Below are positions 5,970 to 7,109 of a stretch of 7,109 nucleotides of DNA, one piece after another. The DNA is from Candidatus Poseidoniaceae archaeon. GTDB lineage: Archaea > Thermoplasmatota > Poseidoniia > Poseidoniales > Poseidoniaceae. The stretch is from NCBI GenBank assembly GCA_013330285.1, contig DUIP01000030.1:1-7109 (forward strand), in the 5' to 3' direction. The notes under the pieces are model-generated. The model was not told the DNA's origin. It made no database searches and worked only from the letters and a program-made list of their open reading frames with translations. The first letter of the stretch is position 1. Each line of letters starts with the position of its first letter. The position numbers and the translations under genes were made by a program.

Positions 5970-6311
5970 TCAAACGATTTCGCCCTGAGGCTGAGGTCCT
6001 TTATCCTCATCGCTCGTTGAATTGTTTTCCATGGCTTCCTTGGCCATCTTTTGATCGATGAAGGTGCGCATGTACTCCGGCAGTTCCCCATTGACGAAAA
6101 TCACGTCATTGATGGCTTCCAATTTTTTCAAAGAATAGTAAATTTGCATGGCGGTCATCGGTGTCGATGAACAGCCATTGCAACCTCCGTCGAGCGAGAG
6201 CATGATGTTACCATCACTGGTGTCAAGCACGGTCACAACACCATCGTGCTCATCAAGGATCTCTTGTACTGGCCCGATTTCGGCGAGTACCTCCTCGGCA
6301 GTCATGGTCAT
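5970..6311 (-). CDS. NifU C-terminal-domain-like iron-sulfur scaffold/carrier protein
   Basis: This 113-residue protein resembles the stand-alone NifU C-terminal (Nfu) domain, which binds or transfers Fe-S clusters to target proteins in the cytoplasm. An N-terminal helix (about 4-21) and a hydrophobic strand pair (VVTVLDTSDGNIMLSLDG, 25-42) lead into GGCNGCSST (42-50), whose C44 and C47 form the CxxC motif. A helix (about 51-64) and the strand NDVIFVNG follow. Residues from about 93 on are polar, acidic and likely disordered, a tail absent from minimal Nfu domains. Two in-frame ATGs (6311, 6305) follow a purine-rich GAGGGAGGGG stretch that could serve either. It is divergent from the pyrophosphatase gene. 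Both the Nth in this window and many other archaeal proteins need Fe-S clusters, but a specific link is not shown. Confidence 0.85.
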   Translation of the reverse strand: MTMTAEEVLAEIGPVQEILDEHDGVVTVLDTSDGNIMLSLDGGCNGCSSTPMTAMQIYYSLKKLEAINDVIFVNGELPEYMRTFIDQKMAKEAMENNSTSDEDKGPQPQGEIV

Positions 6312-6474
6312 GCCCCTCCCTCGTGCATCTCCTCTTTCAATAATTGCCTCTATCCACTCGTCGAAATGGCGTTCGGAGTGAATGAACCAGTCCTAAAAAG
6401 GGCATGACTACGGCTTTTGAAAGGGGAACCACTTATGAGGGGTTCTTAGGTCGCCGAGGCACAGGTGTTCTGTT
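6312..6474. promoter_or_regulatory. divergent intergenic region between NifU-like and pyrophosphatase genes
   Basis: These 163 bp must hold the promoters of both flanking genes. On the leftward side AATTATT (minus-strand reading of 6338-6344) is an AT-rich candidate TATA box about 30 nt before the NifU-like ATG. On the rightward side CTTATGAG (6432-6439) is a weak candidate about 40 nt before the pyrophosphatase ATG. The sequence GAACC occurs at 6384-6388 and 6426-6430 and inverted (GGTTC) at 6441-6445; the last two flank CTTATGAG as a short dyad. I see no RNA gene or convincing ORF here. Confidence 0.45.
6463..6467 (+). promoter_or_regulatory. ribosome binding site of the pyrophosphatase gene
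   Basis: AGGTG lies 7 nt before the ATG at 6475 and 10 nt before the adjacent in-frame ATG at 6478. The shorter spacing favours the first. Confidence 0.55.
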
Positions 6475-7109
6475 ATGATGGATAATATACCGATGATTGC
6501 CGCGGCCGCAGGTCTGGTTGGACTGTTAATTGCTTTCGTGCTCTACCAGCAAGTAAACAAAGTGAAAATTGACAACGATACAGTTGCCGACATCACTCAA
6601 GAAATTCAAGATGGAGCCATGGCGTTCCTGTTTGCAGAATATCGAGTGCTCTCAATCTTCGTCGTTGTTGTCGGTGCCGTCTTGGCTTGGCTTAATGACA
6701 TTGAAACAGCAATTGCATTCTTCGCTGGTGCCGTCGCATCCGTGCTCGCAGGCTTCTCTGGAATGCGTGCTGCAACCTCTGCAAACGGACGCACGGCAAT
6801 GGCCGCAAAGAACGATGGTCAATCCGGCGCTCTTGCGGTGTCATACAATGGTGGCGCCGTGATGGGGCTTTCAGTTGGCGGACTTGGTTTGCTCGGTATC
6901 TCTCTGGTCGCCTTCTGGCTCAGCGCTGGTGAAACGGCAACAGATGGAAGCATGAACCCAGTCAGCGCCGCAGCAGGATTTGGTATGGGTGCCTCTTCCA
7001 TTGCGCTCTTCGCTCGTGTCGGCGGTGGAATTTACACCAAGGCAGCAGACGTTGGTGCAGACCTTGTCGGGAAAGTCGAAGCAGGTATCCCTGAAGACGA
7101 TCCTCGAAA
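6475..7109 (+). CDS. hppA: membrane-bound ion-translocating pyrophosphatase (partial, N-terminal 211 residues)
   Basis: This is the start of an integral membrane pyrophosphatase that hydrolyses PPi and pumps H+ or Na+ across the cytoplasmic membrane. The frame runs from the ATG at 6475 off the right edge, so about 211 of the usual 650-800 residues are present. Hydrophobic segments lie near residues 7-24, 57-73, 78-95, 125-149 and 163-180. Family signatures are GMRAATSANGRTA (96-108), the glycine-rich GGAVMGLSVGGLGLLG (126-141) and LFARVGGGIYTKAADVGADL (178-197). These include the gate Arg (R181, matching R242 of the mung bean enzyme), K189, and the DX7KXE pyrophosphate-binding motif D192...K200-x-E202, followed by IPEDDPR at the edge. 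The residues that decide K+ dependence and H+ versus Na+ specificity are outside the window. Confidence 0.95.
   Translation, partial: MMDNIPMIAAAAGLVGLLIAFVLYQQVNKVKIDNDTVADITQEIQDGAMAFLFAEYRVLSIFVVVVGAVLAWLNDIETAIAFFAGAVASVLAGFSGMRAATSANGRTAMAAKNDGQSGALAVSYNGGAVMGLSVGGLGLLGISLVAFWLSAGETATDGSMNPVSAAAGFGMGASSIALFARVGGGIYTKAADVGADLVGKVEAGIPEDDPR

Noticed and set aside
6308..6328. Six-codon minus-strand mini-ORF ahead of the NifU-like gene, with GAGGAG before its ATG and its TGA overlapping the next ATG
   Set aside because: Such short ORFs arise easily in purine-rich leaders. The encoded peptide (MHEGGGA) has no attenuation-like feature, and the transcript start may lie downstream of it.
6397..6418. 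Inverted AAAAG...CTTTT in the divergent intergenic region as a hairpin terminator
   Set aside because: The stem is only 5 A/T-rich pairs with a 12-nt loop, and no gene ends there because both neighbours start outward from this region.
1..7109. Defence island, mobile element, CRISPR array or RNA gene
   Set aside because: Both strands were read for repeats, transposase-like or nuclease-like frames and tRNA-like folds. Everything of size is explained by housekeeping or small membrane protein genes.

Overview
The window looks like chromosomal DNA from a planktonic euryarchaeon of the Marine Group II (Poseidoniales) or Marine Group III type. This is inferred from gene content and layout, not from a marker gene. 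The evidence is a two-domain FlaJ-type membrane platform protein, a membrane-bound pyrophosphatase, a PHP-domain family X DNA polymerase, a small NifU-like protein, near-50% G+C, very tight gene packing, and a mix of strong Shine-Dalgarno (SD) starts (GAGGTGA, GAGGTG) with starts that have none and may be leaderless. I see no rRNA, tRNA, CRISPR array, transposon or phage gene.

Layout from left to right. (1) A rightward unit: the 3' end of an unidentified gene (1-72), a 600-residue FlaJ/TadC-like assembly platform (83-1885), and a small three-helix membrane protein with a proline-rich N-terminus (1931-2374). (2) A leftward four-gene cluster read from 5551 down to 2375: family X DNA polymerase with PHP domain, a 77-residue two-helix membrane protein, a 105-residue unknown protein, and endonuclease III. 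Spacing is 29 nt, 14 nt and a 4-nt ATGA overlap, which suggests one operon for base-excision repair. (3) A short rightward unknown membrane protein (about 5640-5969). (4) A leftward NifU-like iron-sulfur protein (5970-6311). (5) A 163-bp divergent intergenic region. (6) The first 211 codons of a rightward membrane pyrophosphatase (6475 to the window end).

Functionally, PolX (gap filling, 3' end processing) and endonuclease III (glycosylase/AP lyase) act at successive steps of base-excision repair. The two small unknown genes between them are the best candidates for undescribed partners. Endonuclease III has an unusual three-cysteine iron-sulfur loop, and PolX has an extra segment inside its polymerase palm. 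Both convergent junctions (2374/2375 and 5969/5970) have stop codons that abut with no base between them.

I do not see a clear new multi-gene system such as a defence island. The leads worth following are the variant Nth cluster loop, the PolX insertion, the two unknown repair-operon genes, and the proline-rich membrane protein next to the FlaJ-like platform.
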